Positions 7,165-17,479 of a DNA stretch of 55,557 nucleotides are shown piece after piece (position 1 is the stretch's first letter; each line of letters begins with the position of its first letter). Source of the DNA: Rhodopirellula sp. SM50 (GTDB lineage: Bacteria > Planctomycetota > Planctomycetia > Pirellulales > Pirellulaceae); contig NZ_NTFY01000090.1 of NCBI RefSeq assembly GCF_002289565.1, positions 1 through 55,557 on the forward strand, given 5' to 3'. The notes under the pieces were generated by a model. It had not been told where the DNA came from. It searched no databases and worked only from the letters and a program-made list of their open reading frames with translations. The translations under genes were made by a program, and so were the position numbers.

Positions 7165-9714
7165 ATGACTGCTAGCAATTCGTTTCGACGCTGCTGTTTG
7201 CCGCTCGCTGCTGCGTTGGCGTGCGTTCTGCTGGGCAGCGGAGTCGTGCAGGCACAGCTTGACGATGGGGACGAGATCGTCGAACTCAACTTGTCCGGGA
7301 CCGTTCGTGTCACGACCTTGCTGGATTTGATGAGCAAGCAGTTGGGGATTCGTTTTCTTCACGGGGCGGACATCGCCCGCCGTGATGTGACGGTTTACAC
7401 GCCGGCCAGACTGCCCAAGAAAGTTCTGCCGACGTTGTTGGGCAGTCTGCTTCGCGAAGCCAACTTGGCCGTCGTCGATTCCGAAGTCCCCGGTTGGAAA
7501 CGCGTCGTCGACATCGCCGATATCGTCAGCAGCGCGCCGGCCGGTGACGCCACCGAAATCTCGCGTCGCAACGGCCCCGCCGCCGCGGTGACTCAGGTGT
7601 TGCCGGTCAAACACATCGACATCACCACCGCATCAACATCGCTGAAACCCTTTCTCAGCAAGACGGGATCCAACATCGTCGCACTCGGCGATCAAGGTAT
7701 CTTGATCGTGTCCGGTTATGCCGCCGACGTGCGGTTGGTCGCGGAGCTGTTGGCGATGATCGATCGCCCCGACGCTGAGGGGACGATCGAGTTCTACCAG
7801 ACGCGGCGTCGACCGCCATCGATGTTGATCGAACAATACGAAACGATCCAACCAACCGACGCCACGACGAAAGCCGCCTCGGGCAACAAACTAAAACTGT
7901 TGGTCGACAAGACCGGCCGCCGTGTGGTCGTGGCAGGCCGCAAAGATTTGGTCGCGGCGGCGATCGGGTTGCTGGAACGATTGGATTCCGGCACCGAGTT
8001 TTTGACGCGCGTTTATCGGCTGGAATACATCGGCGCGTCTCGACTGGACAATCTGATTCGAGGGTTCGTCGAGATGCCCGGCGAGAGCAATCGGGGGACC
8101 GAGTCGAAATCGATTGAAACGACGATCGACGAAGAAGGCAACTTGTTGGTCGTGCGGGCCGGCGCGGAAGTTCATCAACAGATCGAAACCTTGCTCAAGG
8201 AACTCGACCAACCGGTGGATTCCGACGAGAGTCCGATTCGGTTCTACAAACTCAAGAACGCGACCGCGATGGACGTACTTTACTCGTTGCTGGCGCTGCA
8301 AGAGGCCGCCGGCAGCGGCGTTGCCCAGGCCGGCGGACTGGGCGCGGGAGCGTTCGGCACGCTCGGCGGCGCGAACATGGGTGGCGTCAGCCCCGCGATG
8401 GGCTTTGGCGGCAACCCGATCGGAGCCGCCGGGGCCGGCGTGAACAGCATGTTCCAAGGCGGTCGATCACGGGCGCAGCAACGACTCGACGAACTCGGCG
8501 GCGGATCATTCGGCGTGGCGGGTCAAAACTTGAGCAACAACATGACCTCCAGCCGGGTCCCCAACCAGAACGCCGCTCTCGGCTCGGTGGCCGGTATCGG
8601 TGCGGGAGGATTCGGCAATGGCGGCTATGGAGCGGGCGGTGGCGCGGCAGTGGCCACGTTGCCCGGCGGCGCGCGAGTGTCGGCCGATGTCGCGACCAAC
8701 AGCTTGATCGTGTTTGCACCCTCGAACGTTCAGTCGCTGTATGAAAAACTGATTCGATCACTCGACCAACGTCGTCCACAAGTCTTGATTCAAGCCGACA
8801 TTCTGGCAATCGACACGAGTGACAATTTTTCGCTGGGTGTGGAGATCAGCGGCGGCGATCGGGAGGGATCCAAACGGCTGTTTGAATTCACGTCGTTTGG
8901 ACTCAGCGAAGTCGATCCCACCAACGGCGCACTGACGATCAATCCGGCGCTGGGGTTCAACGGCGTCTTGGTGGATCCGGAAGTCGCCGATGTGATCGTC
9001 CAGGCGCTCAGCCGACACCGCCGCGGTCGCGTCTTGTCGTCGCCGAAGGTGTTGGTCAACGACAACCAAACCGGGACGCTGAACAGTATTTCCAGCATCC
9101 CGTTCCAGGCATTCAGCCAGGGGGAAACGACCACGCTGACGGGGCTGGGCGGCAACCAAGAAGCGGGCACGACGATTTCCGTCACGCCACACATCAACGA
9201 AGACGATCATTTGCAGTTGGAGTTCGACGTCGAATTCAGCACGTTTATCGGTTCGGCCGCAGGTAATTTGCCGCCGCCGCGACAGATCGACCGCGTGGGC
9301 AGTGTCGTCACGATTCCCGATGGCAAAACGATCGTTGTGGGGGGGCTGAAGCGAACCCTCGAAGGCAATTCGTTCACCGGCGTCCCGTGGCTGGAAAAGA
9401 TCCCCGTGATCCGGGATCTGACCAGTCTGCGGAGCGAAGAACAGACGACGACGTCGTTCTTCCTGTTCATTCGGCCCCGAATCCTCCGCGACTCGCAATT
9501 CCGGGATTTGCAATTCCTGTCCGACCTCGAAACCCAAGACGCACAGCTGCCGGCCGACTATCCTGTTAGTGGGCCCTTGCTGGTTCCCTGCCCGACGCCC
9601 GCGGGATTGGACCCGATCGGATCCGAGCACTTGTCGCCACCGATGCAAGGCGGTTATCCGGTGGAGGAATACGAAGTGGTCGGCCCGCCGCAGGTGGTCT
9701 ACCCGTCGCCGTAA
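7165..9714 (+). CDS. gspD: Type II secretion system secretin GspD
   Basis: An 849-residue outer-membrane secretin, the gated pore of the T2SS. After a signal peptide (residues 1-30, ending VVQAQ) comes an N0-like domain (VELNLSGTVRVTTLLDLMSK), then repeated N1-N3 KH-like modules (TQVLPVKHIDITTASTSLKP; RVYRLEYIGASRLDNLI; IRFYKLKNATAMDVLYSLL). A Gly/Ala/Asn-rich linker of about 120 residues interrupts N3. The C-terminal secretin domain runs from about residue 505 to 790 with RVSADVATNSLIVFA, QVLIQADILAID, SSPKVLVNDN and the diagnostic VPWLEKIPVIRDL. The protein ends in a proline-rich tail. The long Gly-rich insert is unusual in length. It probably heads the operon running to gspM. Confidence 0.93.
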   Translation: MTASNSFRRCCLPLAAALACVLLGSGVVQAQLDDGDEIVELNLSGTVRVTTLLDLMSKQLGIRFLHGADIARRDVTVYTPARLPKKVLPTLLGSLLREANLAVVDSEVPGWKRVVDIADIVSSAPAGDATEISRRNGPAAAVTQVLPVKHIDITTASTSLKPFLSKTGSNIVALGDQGILIVSGYAADVRLVAELLAMIDRPDAEGTIEFYQTRRRPPSMLIEQYETIQPTDATTKAASGNKLKLLVDKTGRRVVVAGRKDLVAAAIGLLERLDSGTEFLTRVYRLEYIGASRLDNLIRGFVEMPGESNRGTESKSIETTIDEEGNLLVVRAGAEVHQQIETLLKELDQPVDSDESPIRFYKLKNATAMDVLYSLLALQEAAGSGVAQAGGLGAGAFGTLGGANMGGVSPAMGFGGNPIGAAGAGVNSMFQGGRSRAQQRLDELGGGSFGVAGQNLSNNMTSSRVPNQNAALGSVAGIGAGGFGNGGYGAGGGAAVATLPGGARVSADVATNSLIVFAPSNVQSLYEKLIRSLDQRRPQVLIQADILAIDTSDNFSLGVEISGGDREGSKRLFEFTSFGLSEVDPTNGALTINPALGFNGVLVDPEVADVIVQALSRHRRGRVLSSPKVLVNDNQTGTLNSISSIPFQAFSQGETTTLTGLGGNQEAGTTISVTPHINEDDHLQLEFDVEFSTFIGSAAGNLPPPRQIDRVGSVVTIPDGKTIVVGGLKRTLEGNSFTGVPWLEKIPVIRDLTSLRSEEQTTTSFFLFIRPRILRDSQFRDLQFLSDLETQDAQLPADYPVSGPLLVPCPTPAGLDPIGSEHLSPPMQGGYPVEEYEVVGPPQVVYPSP

Positions 9715-9821
9715 TGCTTTGTCGCGGATTCAAAGTGGGGTAAGATTCCAGCTTGCCGCTCTCGATTCACTCGTGAAACGCAAGCCGAAAATTTAAAGCT
9801 GAAAAAGCCTTGGTGAACGCC

Positions 9822-10058
9822 ATGAGTGATCACGAATCTGCCGCCGAAGCCTATCGCCGCAAGATGGCGTGGCGGCGAACCCCCGAAGAGAACATGCGTT
9901 TGTTTGTCCAGTTGCAGCGGCAAGCGTTCGAAGTTTTGGAAGCGTGCCCCGACGCCATGGATCACTTCATCCGGCGAAACCATCGCAAGCGAAGGCAATC
10001 GGAGGTGGACAAGCTGCTTCGACGTCACGGGTTCACTCACCCCTCCCCGTCTCCATGA
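9822..10058 (+). CDS. Small helical protein paired with nucleotidyltransferase
   Basis: A 78-residue, strongly charged, mostly helical protein: AAEAYRRKMAWRRTPEENMR, then FVQLQRQAFEVLEACPDAMD and a basic tail with RRNHRKRRQSEV. No signal or membrane segment is visible. The stop overlaps the next ATG by four bases (ATGA), so it is translationally coupled to the nucleotidyltransferase that follows. ATG at 9822 is chosen; an in-frame GTG lies nine bases upstream. Small basic partners before MNT-like nucleotidyltransferases suggest a toxin-antitoxin or RNA-modifying pair. I do not recognise a named family, and the function is inference from pairing. Confidence 0.6.
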   Translation: MSDHESAAEAYRRKMAWRRTPEENMRLFVQLQRQAFEVLEACPDAMDHFIRRNHRKRRQSEVDKLLRRHGFTHPSPSP

Positions 10059-10533
10059 CCGTTCGCCCGTTCGCCCTGATCGAAACTCTGCTGTCGCATT
10101 CGGTTCCGCTTGTCATCATCGGAGGACACGCGGTCAACAGCTACGGGTACGCTCGCGCGACAGAAGATACAGATATCATCTTCGATCGAACGGAATCATC
10201 CGAACAGGCCTTGTGTTCGGCGCTATCAAAGATCAACGCGTTTTGGATCAGCGATGACATCGACCCGGTGACGCGTCTGGAGAAAACGGTCCAAGTTGAT
10301 CTCCAGTACATCCGGTCGCATCGACTCATGATGCTGGGGACGGACTTAGGATACCTTGATGTTTTCGATTATCTTCCTGGCATTGACGACGAGCCGACGT
10401 CCGTTGCATTTGAGGACGTTCATGTCGTCGGTGGGTTACCTTACGTTTCATTGCGTCTGTTGCGAAAGATGAAACGCGCGTCGGGTCGTGGCAAGGATCT
10501 GTTGGACCTTGAGAACCTGCCGACGGAAGCGAC

Positions 10534-10537
<4 letters not shown>
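10055..10537 (+). CDS. Nucleotidyltransferase-fold protein (AbiEii/DUF6036-like)
   Basis: A 160-residue protein with a minimal nucleotidyltransferase core. The motif is GGHAVNSYGYARATEDTDII: Gly-Gly, then about twelve residues, then Asp-x-Asp (the metal-binding pair in EDTD). A later third acidic strand is likely near KTVQVDLQYI. This arrangement is seen in AbiEii/MenA-type toxins and MNT-type antitoxins. It overlaps both neighbours by ATGA: the small gene upstream and gspE downstream. The pair thus lies between gspD and gspE in one translationally coupled chain, an odd place for a toxin-antitoxin pair. Alternatives are a regulatory adenylyltransferase acting on the secretion machine, or a passenger. 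The fold call is fairly sure, the role is not. Confidence 0.7.
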
Positions 10538-12170
<1,633 letters not shown>

Positions 12171-12174
<4 letters not shown>

Positions 12175-13385
12175 GCCCGATGGCTGTCTTTTCCTATTCC
12201 GGTATCGACGCGGCTCGCAAATCCGTCCAGGGAACGATCAGCGCCGACACCGCTCGCGAAGCCCGCGACTCGCTGCGTGGTCGCGGCATCCACGTTCGCA
12301 AAATCTCGGCCTGCAAACACCGCGAATCGAAGTTCCGTCTGCCTCGGTTTTCGCTGATCGGATCGCAGAGTCATTGGGCGACCGCCGTGTCGGAGTTGTC
12401 GATGCTGTTGCACGCCGGCATCCCGATGCTCGATGCGCTTGATACGATCGTGGAGCAGAATCATGGATCGTTTCGCGCGGCGTTGCTGGCGGTCCGCGAT
12501 CGAGTCGCCGCGGGTGAATCGTTCGCCCAGGCACTCGGCGGACGTCCCGATCTGTTCGACGAGGCCTCAGTGCAGATGGTCGAAGTCGGTGAGAACGCCG
12601 GGACGCTGGACCAAGTGCTTTCACAGCTGGCCGAATTCAAACAACGCCAATCCCGGTTCACCGATGCGGTCACGACCGCGCTGGTGTATCCGATCTTTTT
12701 GGTTTGCTTTGGGACCGCGGCCGGCGTGTTTCTGATGACCAGTGTCCTGCCGCCGCTGCTGGAGAACCTGGAAGAAACCCTCGACGAGCTGCCGTTCCCG
12801 ACGCGAGTCGCCAAATCGCTCAGCAGTTTGCTCGTCGACTATCGCTGGTTTTGGATCGTGGGGCTGGTCGGTGGCGTGGTCGCGTTGACGCTGGCCTTCC
12901 AAAGCCGCCCGGGCAGACAGGTCTTCGATCGCCTGGTGTTGCGCGTGCCGATCCTTGGTCCGATGCTGGTCAAACAAGGTGTGTCCCGGATCGCGATGAT
13001 CATCGGAACGCTCTCACGAAGCGGTGTTGAATTGACGCGTGCGTTTGAGTTGGCTGAGCGTTCGACCCGCAACACGCTGTTCCGATCGGCGCTGCGTGAA
13101 TGCGGCAGCCGGATTTCTGCCGGCGAAGAGCTTTCCGATGCCTTGCAACGCAGTGGGGCATTTCCCCCGCTGGCGGTGCGGGTGTTCTCCATCGGCCAGG
13201 AGTCGGGAAAACTCGATGAAATGCTTTTCCGTCTCGCCGAAGACTATGATGAACAAGTCAAAACGGCGTCGGCACGACTGACCTCGTTGATCGAACCGGT
13301 TCTCATCCTAGTCTTGGCCGCCATGGTGGGATTTCTGTTGTTGGCCACGATCCTTCCAATCCTGGAGGCTGGAAATGTTTTGTGA
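12171..13385 (+). CDS. gspF: Type II secretion inner-membrane platform protein GspF
   Basis: A 404-residue polytopic membrane protein that couples GspE to the pseudopilus. It opens FSYSGIDAARKSVQGTISAD, typical of the family. It has two repeated helical GspF domains (first WATAVSELSMLLHAGIPMLD; second KQGVSRIAMIIGTLSRSGVE) and transmembrane helices at about residues 163-185, 220-245 and 375-400. The GTG at 12171 overlaps the gspE stop (GTGA); an in-frame ATG lies nine bases further. The domain duplication, length and membrane pattern are normal. The gene ends just before a 144-base REPIN-like repeat that separates it from the gspG core. Confidence 0.95.
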
Positions 13386-13470
13386 GAGACGATTGCCCTC
13401 TCAAACGACTTCTTTACATCAGCCTCTCCCGGCGTTGGCGTTCGGCTCCCTTCGCATCAACATAAAGAGT

Positions 13471-13614
13471 AACCCTCCCCCTGGGAGGGTCGAGCGCAGC
13501 GAGGGGAGGGTTCGCCTTGGCGCGCCGACGGCGCCTGAGATCACTGAGGTGAGTGTGGCGATTCACCGTTCGACCTCCCCTCGCTTCGCTCGACCCTCCT
13601 GCCAGGAGGGTGAC
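13471..13614. repeat. REPIN-like repeat, copy 1 (between gspF and gspG)
   Basis: This 144-base element has two ends that are inverted versions of one unit: GGGAGGGTCGAGCGCAGCGA at the left, and its reverse form ending in a CCTCCTGCCAGGAGG hairpin at the right. A near-identical copy of exactly the same length lies reversed at 14183-14326. Two inverted REP units around a spacer are the definition of a REPIN, normally mobilised by a RAYT transposase. None is encoded in this window. Confidence 0.8.
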
Positions 13615-13659
13615 TTTAAAACCACACGACCTCTGAGCGGGAGGGTGATTTCCGGCGTC

Positions 13660-14058
13660 GTGAAACGACGCGGATTCTCCCTCGTCGAGTTGATCGTGGT
13701 GATGGTGATCCTGGGCATGTTGGCCGGACTGGTCGCCGTTCGCACGCGAGGCTATTTAGTCAACTCGCGGAAGAACGCGGTCAAAGCCGAGATCGCTACG
13801 ATCATGAACGCATTAGAAACGTTTCGCATTGATCAGGGGCGTTATCCGACCGAAGACGAAGGACTGGAGATTTTACGAGAAGAGACCGAAACCTGGCCGG
13901 AAGGTTTTTTGACCAAGATGCCTGTCGATCCCTGGAAGAACCCCTACCTGTACTTCGTCAGCGAAGAGGGCGTCGAAGTGGTCAGCCTGGGTGCCGATGG
14001 ACGTGAAGGAGGTGACGGAGAGGACGCCGATTTCTCCAGCATGATGTTGGAAGAATGA
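13660..14058 (+). CDS. gspG: Major pseudopilin GspG
   Basis: A 132-residue major pseudopilin of the T2SS. The class III prepilin signal is classic: KRRG then FSLVELIVVMVILGML, with Glu at mature position 5. The C-terminal half has the GspG signature IDQGRYPTEDEGLEIL, MPVDPWKNPY and a calcium-loop-like FVSEEGVEVVSLGADGREGG. The GTG at 13660 gives a normal short leader. However, the frame stays open back to an ATG at 13375 that overlaps the end of gspF by 11 bases, which would add a 95-residue leader translated through the REPIN copy. The leader is removed by prepilin peptidase either way. No prepilin peptidase gene lies in the window. Confidence 0.93.
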   Translation: MKRRGFSLVELIVVMVILGMLAGLVAVRTRGYLVNSRKNAVKAEIATIMNALETFRIDQGRYPTEDEGLEILREETETWPEGFLTKMPVDPWKNPYLYFVSEEGVEVVSLGADGREGGDGEDADFSSMMLEE

Positions 14059-14882
14059 GTGGAATGAACATGAGATCATCCGTTTCGCGCATGCGTACGT
14101 CGACCAAACGGAAGATCACACACCGGCGTCCTGCTTCATTCAGAAAGCACCTTCCCGTGTGGAGGTCGTGCAGTTTTAGAGCCACCCTCCTGGCAGGAGG
14201 GTCGAGCGAAGCGAGGGGAGGTCGAACGGTGAATCGCCAAGTTCATTTCAGTGATCTTCGACCCCGTCAACGCAGCAAGGCAACCCCTCTCCTCGCTGCG
14301 CTCGACTCTCCCAGAGGGAGAGTGACTAAGACCCCTTATTTTAAACGCCTTAAAAACGCACGACCTCTGTGCGGCAGGGTCGAGCGTCGCGAGGGGAGGG
14401 CAATCATCCGTGGCTTCTCCCTCATCGAACTCATCGTCGTCTTGGTGCTGATGGCGGTGCTTGCGTCGCTGGCGACGTTGTCGGTCCGCGGCGTGATCGC
14501 CAGGCAACGTCTCGGGCGAGCCATCGAAGTCATCGAGCAATTTGATACCGCGCTGCGGCGCTCCGCACGCGACCAGCGCCGACAAGTCGCCGGTGTCATC
14601 GACCGTGGACGCGGACGACTGACCATTGATCCGTCGGGTGATCAATCGAGAACGTTTACATTGCCTCGCCAAGTTTCCATCGACGCGATTCGCTTCGGCC
14701 CCGTCTCGGCGTCTCGACAAGGATCGCAAGTGATCGCAAACCGTGACGGATCGTCGCCCAGTTACGCGCTGCGACTGACCACCGCCGACACGCGGCGCTG
14801 GGTTTTCCTGGTCGGGGGAAGCGGACAAGTGGTTGAGGACTTCAATGACATGTCGGTTAATCTAGCGTTGGGGATGCGATGA
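14055..14882 (+). CDS. gspH: Minor pseudopilin GspH, with long repeat-derived leader
   Basis: The pseudopilin part starts at about residue 117 with RGFSLIELIVVLVLMAVLAS (cleavage after Gly, Glu at +5), followed by a C-terminal globular part of about 140 residues. The start is ambiguous. The ATG at 14055 overlaps the gspG stop by ATGA, as do most genes of this operon, and is chosen. That adds about 117 residues read through a reversed REPIN copy. In-frame GTG codons at 14157, 14227 and 14322 are alternatives, and no ATG lies near the cleavage site. The leader is cut off during maturation, so the mature protein does not depend on this choice. The role (minor pseudopilin at the pseudopilus tip) is by family. 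Confidence 0.8.
   Translation: MSGMNMRSSVSRMRTSTKRKITHRRPASFRKHLPVWRSCSFRATLLAGGSSEARGGRTVNRQVHFSDLRPRQRSKATPLLAALDSPRGRVTKTPYFKRLKNARPLCGRVERREGRAIIRGFSLIELIVVLVLMAVLASLATLSVRGVIARQRLGRAIEVIEQFDTALRRSARDQRRQVAGVIDRGRGRLTIDPSGDQSRTFTLPRQVSIDAIRFGPVSASRQGSQVIANRDGSSPSYALRLTTADTRRWVFLVGGSGQVVEDFNDMSVNLALGMR
14183..14326. repeat. REPIN-like repeat, copy 2 (inside gspH leader region)
   Basis: This 144-base element is the reverse-orientation counterpart of 13471-13614. Both share the palindromic CCTCCTGGCAGGAGG end, the GTCGAGCGAAGCGAGGGGAG unit, the central AGGCGATTCACC-type block (here reversed as GGTGAATCGCC) and the GAGGGAGAGTGAC end. A further single unit (AGGGTCGAGCGTCGCGAGGG) follows near 14376-14400. 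The two long copies form inverted repeats around gspG. Confidence 0.8.
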
Positions 14883-15253
14883 ACCGTCGAACTGCATTCA
14901 CACTGTTAGAAATCATTGTCGCGCTGGCGCTGATGGGGTCGGTGCTGGTCGGATCAATGCTCGCGTTCTCGCGGCACCGCAATCAACTGTCGATGGCCGA
15001 GAAGCGGCTCGAAGCCACCCGAGTCGCCGATCGATTGGTGCACGAACTCTCGGCACAGCAAGGCGGTTTGCCGATCGGCACGCGCGGCGCAGTGGCCGGC
15101 AAGGGCGATTGGGTCTGGCAAACGTCGCTGGTCGGCAGCACCTCGTTGGCGACTGTTGAGATGCAGGTGGTGCGGTTTGAGATCTTGGAACTCGGTGCCG
15201 CATCGGCGTCATTGATCACGGTCGATCTGGTCAAACCGGCGGGCGTTCCATGA
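14879..15253 (+). CDS. gspI: Minor pseudopilin GspI
   Basis: A 124-residue protein with a very short leader (NRRTA) and the prepilin helix FTLLEIIVALALMGSVLVGS, including Glu at mature position 5. The residue before the cut is Ala rather than the usual Gly. The small C-terminal domain (WVWQTSLVGSTSLATVEMQV) fits GspI. It overlaps gspH by ATGA and gspJ by ATGA. GspI normally nucleates the pseudopilus tip with GspJ and GspK. Assignment rests on position, size and the N-terminal helix. Confidence 0.85.
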   Translation: MNRRTAFTLLEIIVALALMGSVLVGSMLAFSRHRNQLSMAEKRLEATRVADRLVHELSAQQGGLPIGTRGAVAGKGDWVWQTSLVGSTSLATVEMQVVRFEILELGAASASLITVDLVKPAGVP

Positions 15254-15912
15254 GGACGCGAGGAGACGCTGTGGGGTCCGGCCGCTGGGCTGGGAAACAG
15301 AATGCCAGCGGGAAGCGTGAGCGAGCGGCGCGTCTCTACCGTCGATTTATCGCGCGCCACTGGCTGACGCCACGTGCTTGGATCCAAGGTGAACGTCGTC
15401 TCTGCCCGGCCGACGCCTTCACCTTGATCGAGATGATTGTCGCGTTGGTGTTGGCGTCGTTGATGATGGTCGGCTTGTTGGGCATCGTGGCGTCGGTCTC
15501 GACGCAGTCCACTCAATTGCGTCGCGAACAAATCGATCATGTCGCCGCCGGGATCCTGGCCGATCGTTTACGCAACGATTTGATCAACGCGCGAGGCATC
15601 GCCGCCGGCACCGACACGCTGATCTTGTCGGGATATGTTTCGCCACAACAGGTGCCGGGCATGGTCCGTTACACGCAGGCGACGATCGGAACGCGCCGAT
15701 TGCTGATCCGTCGCGCGGGCGGCCGGCGTGACGTGTGCTGGGTCGATTTCGGTGCCTTCGACTTCGAAACCTATGACGAGTTCGATGTTGAAACCCCCGT
15801 ACCCGACATGACCGGCGGGCTGTTGCCGATACCCAGTCGCTTTCGCATCGCCGCGCGGGACGCACAAGGTCGAGTCTTGTTCAACGAGGTGATCGACCAT
15901 CATGCGGACTGA
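15250..15912 (+). CDS. gspJ: Minor pseudopilin GspJ, long leader
   Basis: A 220-residue protein. The prepilin helix FTLIEMIVALVLASLMMVGL starts at residue 57 after Ala, so the leader is unusually long and basic. Part of it (near 15300-15335, AGCGGGAAGCGTGAGCGAGC) reads like another interspersed repeat. The globular part has EQIDHVAAGILADRLRNDLI and a C-terminal FRIAARDAQGRVLFNEVID, consistent with GspJ. The ATG overlaps the gspI stop by ATGA, which supports the long form; no better start lies closer to the helix. Mature function as a tip pseudopilin is by family. Confidence 0.82.
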   Translation: MRTRGDAVGSGRWAGKQNASGKRERAARLYRRFIARHWLTPRAWIQGERRLCPADAFTLIEMIVALVLASLMMVGLLGIVASVSTQSTQLRREQIDHVAAGILADRLRNDLINARGIAAGTDTLILSGYVSPQQVPGMVRYTQATIGTRRLLIRRAGGRRDVCWVDFGAFDFETYDEFDVETPVPDMTGGLLPIPSRFRIAARDAQGRVLFNEVIDHHAD

Positions 15913-16861
15913 ACGGGGTCGCTCGGGATACGTGCTGCTGGCGGTGCTGGCCGTGATGGTGTTGATGGTCACCGTGCTGGCGACGCTGTCCAAGCTCAGC
16001 CTGCGCCGTGCGCTCGCCGCGGCCGATGCGCAGGTTCGTCTGCAACAGCGGTTGGGTGCGGAGTCGATTGAACGAGTTCTGTTGCCGCAAGCCGGTAAGG
16101 TCTTTGATCAGCGGGAAGAACAAGCCGATGCGATCCAAAACTCGACGGGAACGGCGAACCCTTTTCCTAGACAGATTCGCGGCGCGGTGACGATCGGCGG
16201 CGTGACCTTTGACATCGTCTTGGCAGATGAAGACGCCAAGTTGAATTTGAACCAGGTGTACCACATGACCGGCCGGCGGCGGACCGAGACGACGCTCGGC
16301 GAGGTGCTCGGGCCGGTCTCCGCGCGGGCGGTGCGTCTGTTGCCCGCCACCCGGCCGATGACCGACGCGTTGCTGGAGTCGGCGGCCGAAGACGGACCCG
16401 CGGACGAATCGGATCAGGCGATGACGGAAATCCCGCGTGCCTTCCGAAGCTGGGGAGAGGTGTTTGACCTGTCCAGACTTTCCGCAAGTCTGGGATCCGA
16501 TGCCGCTCTGCCCTCAGTCAGCGGCGACATCACGTGCTGGGGTGGCGGCGGGCTGAATCTCCGTCGGGCCTCGGAGACATCGATCCGAGCCGCCGCGGGC
16601 TGCGTTTTATCCGATGCTGGAGCCCGTCGGCTGGCCAGCCGATACAAAGACAATCCGACCACGTCACTGGCGATTTTGGTCCAGCAAGAAGGGAAAACTG
16701 AAACCGAACGTCTTCGGCTGCTTAGAATGTTATCCGAGACCAGCACGCACTTTTCACTTTGGATCGATGCGTCCGCGGTTGCCCGTGGAAGCATGCGGAC
16801 CTTTTCGGTGATGCGAACGACCGATGACGGTTTGACGATCAACGAGCGTTTTTCTTTTTGA
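15902..16861 (+). CDS. gspK: Minor pseudopilin GspK
   Basis: A 319-residue protein, the largest pseudopilin, as expected for GspK at the pseudopilus tip. The leader RTERGRSG is followed by YVLLAVLAVMVLMVTVLATL, lacking Glu at +5, which is usual for GspK. The next segment has DIVLADEDAKLNLNQVY, matching the GspK (A/E)DEDAKxNLN signature, and the rest contains the helical saposin-like region. It overlaps gspJ by 11 bases. The C-terminal FSVMRTTDDGLTINERFSF is probably a final beta hairpin. The assignment is well supported by the DEDAKLNLN motif and its position. Confidence 0.88.
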   Translation: MRTERGRSGYVLLAVLAVMVLMVTVLATLSKLSLRRALAAADAQVRLQQRLGAESIERVLLPQAGKVFDQREEQADAIQNSTGTANPFPRQIRGAVTIGGVTFDIVLADEDAKLNLNQVYHMTGRRRTETTLGEVLGPVSARAVRLLPATRPMTDALLESAAEDGPADESDQAMTEIPRAFRSWGEVFDLSRLSASLGSDAALPSVSGDITCWGGGGLNLRRASETSIRAAAGCVLSDAGARRLASRYKDNPTTSLAILVQQEGKTETERLRLLRMLSETSTHFSLWIDASAVARGSMRTFSVMRTTDDGLTINERFSF

Positions 16862-16897
16862 ATGCCCCCGCAGTTGAATGAGAGAGATTGCTGAAGG

Positions 16898-17479
16898 ATG
16901 GATTTGACCGCCCAACGACGATTGATCACCGCGTTGACTGCAGGCTTCTTGGCCGTTGCAGCGGTGGGTATCGTCTGGTCGCTCGGCGGCATCGATCCAC
17001 CCGCGCGGCAATCCGACAGCACACGCGGATCGAAACGCGGCATGAAAACGGCGGTCGACCAACCGCAACCGCCGACTGTCGAAGCGGCGGCCCCGATCAA
17101 CTTGGCGTTGAAACTGCAACAACCCCTCTACGACCAGCCCAAGCCACCTCCGCCAAAACCCAAACCTCAACCGAAACCCGTGGTCGTCCGCAATCCGCCG
17201 GCGGTCAAAGCCCCGCGACTGGATTGGACACTGACGGGAACGATCATCGACTCCGATCAAAGCGTTGCGATCCTCACCGATGCGTCCGGCAAGACCGACA
17301 TCCGAGCTGCGGGCGAAGTCGTCGAGCTGTCACCGCCGGGCGTGTTGGTGCGAAAGATCGACTCTGAGAAGGTCACGCTGGAGGTTCGCGGAACGGAGTC
17401 AACGTTGCGATTGAAATCCTCCTTTCCGTCCACCGGCGGCGGCAAACCCGATCGGCCGAATCGGAGACCTTCCCGATGA
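16898..17479 (+). CDS. GspC-like membrane protein with HR-type domain
   Basis: A 193-residue bitopic protein. One transmembrane helix (residues 9-29, LITALTAGFLAVAAVGIVWS) is followed by a periplasmic Pro/Lys-rich stretch around residues 80-100 (YDQPKPPPPKPKPQPKP), which can span the periplasm as in TonB. Then comes a small beta domain: LDWTLTGTIIDSDQSVAIL, TDIRAAGEVVELSPPGVLV, KVTLEVRG. That order resembles the homology region of GspC, which links the secretin to the inner-membrane platform. GspC is otherwise missing from this cluster, so this is the best candidate. Sequence similarity to known GspC is weak. The stop overlaps the next ATG by four bases. Confidence 0.6.
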   Translation: MDLTAQRRLITALTAGFLAVAAVGIVWSLGGIDPPARQSDSTRGSKRGMKTAVDQPQPPTVEAAAPINLALKLQQPLYDQPKPPPPKPKPQPKPVVVRNPPAVKAPRLDWTLTGTIIDSDQSVAILTDASGKTDIRAAGEVVELSPPGVLVRKIDSEKVTLEVRGTESTLRLKSSFPSTGGGKPDRPNRRPSR

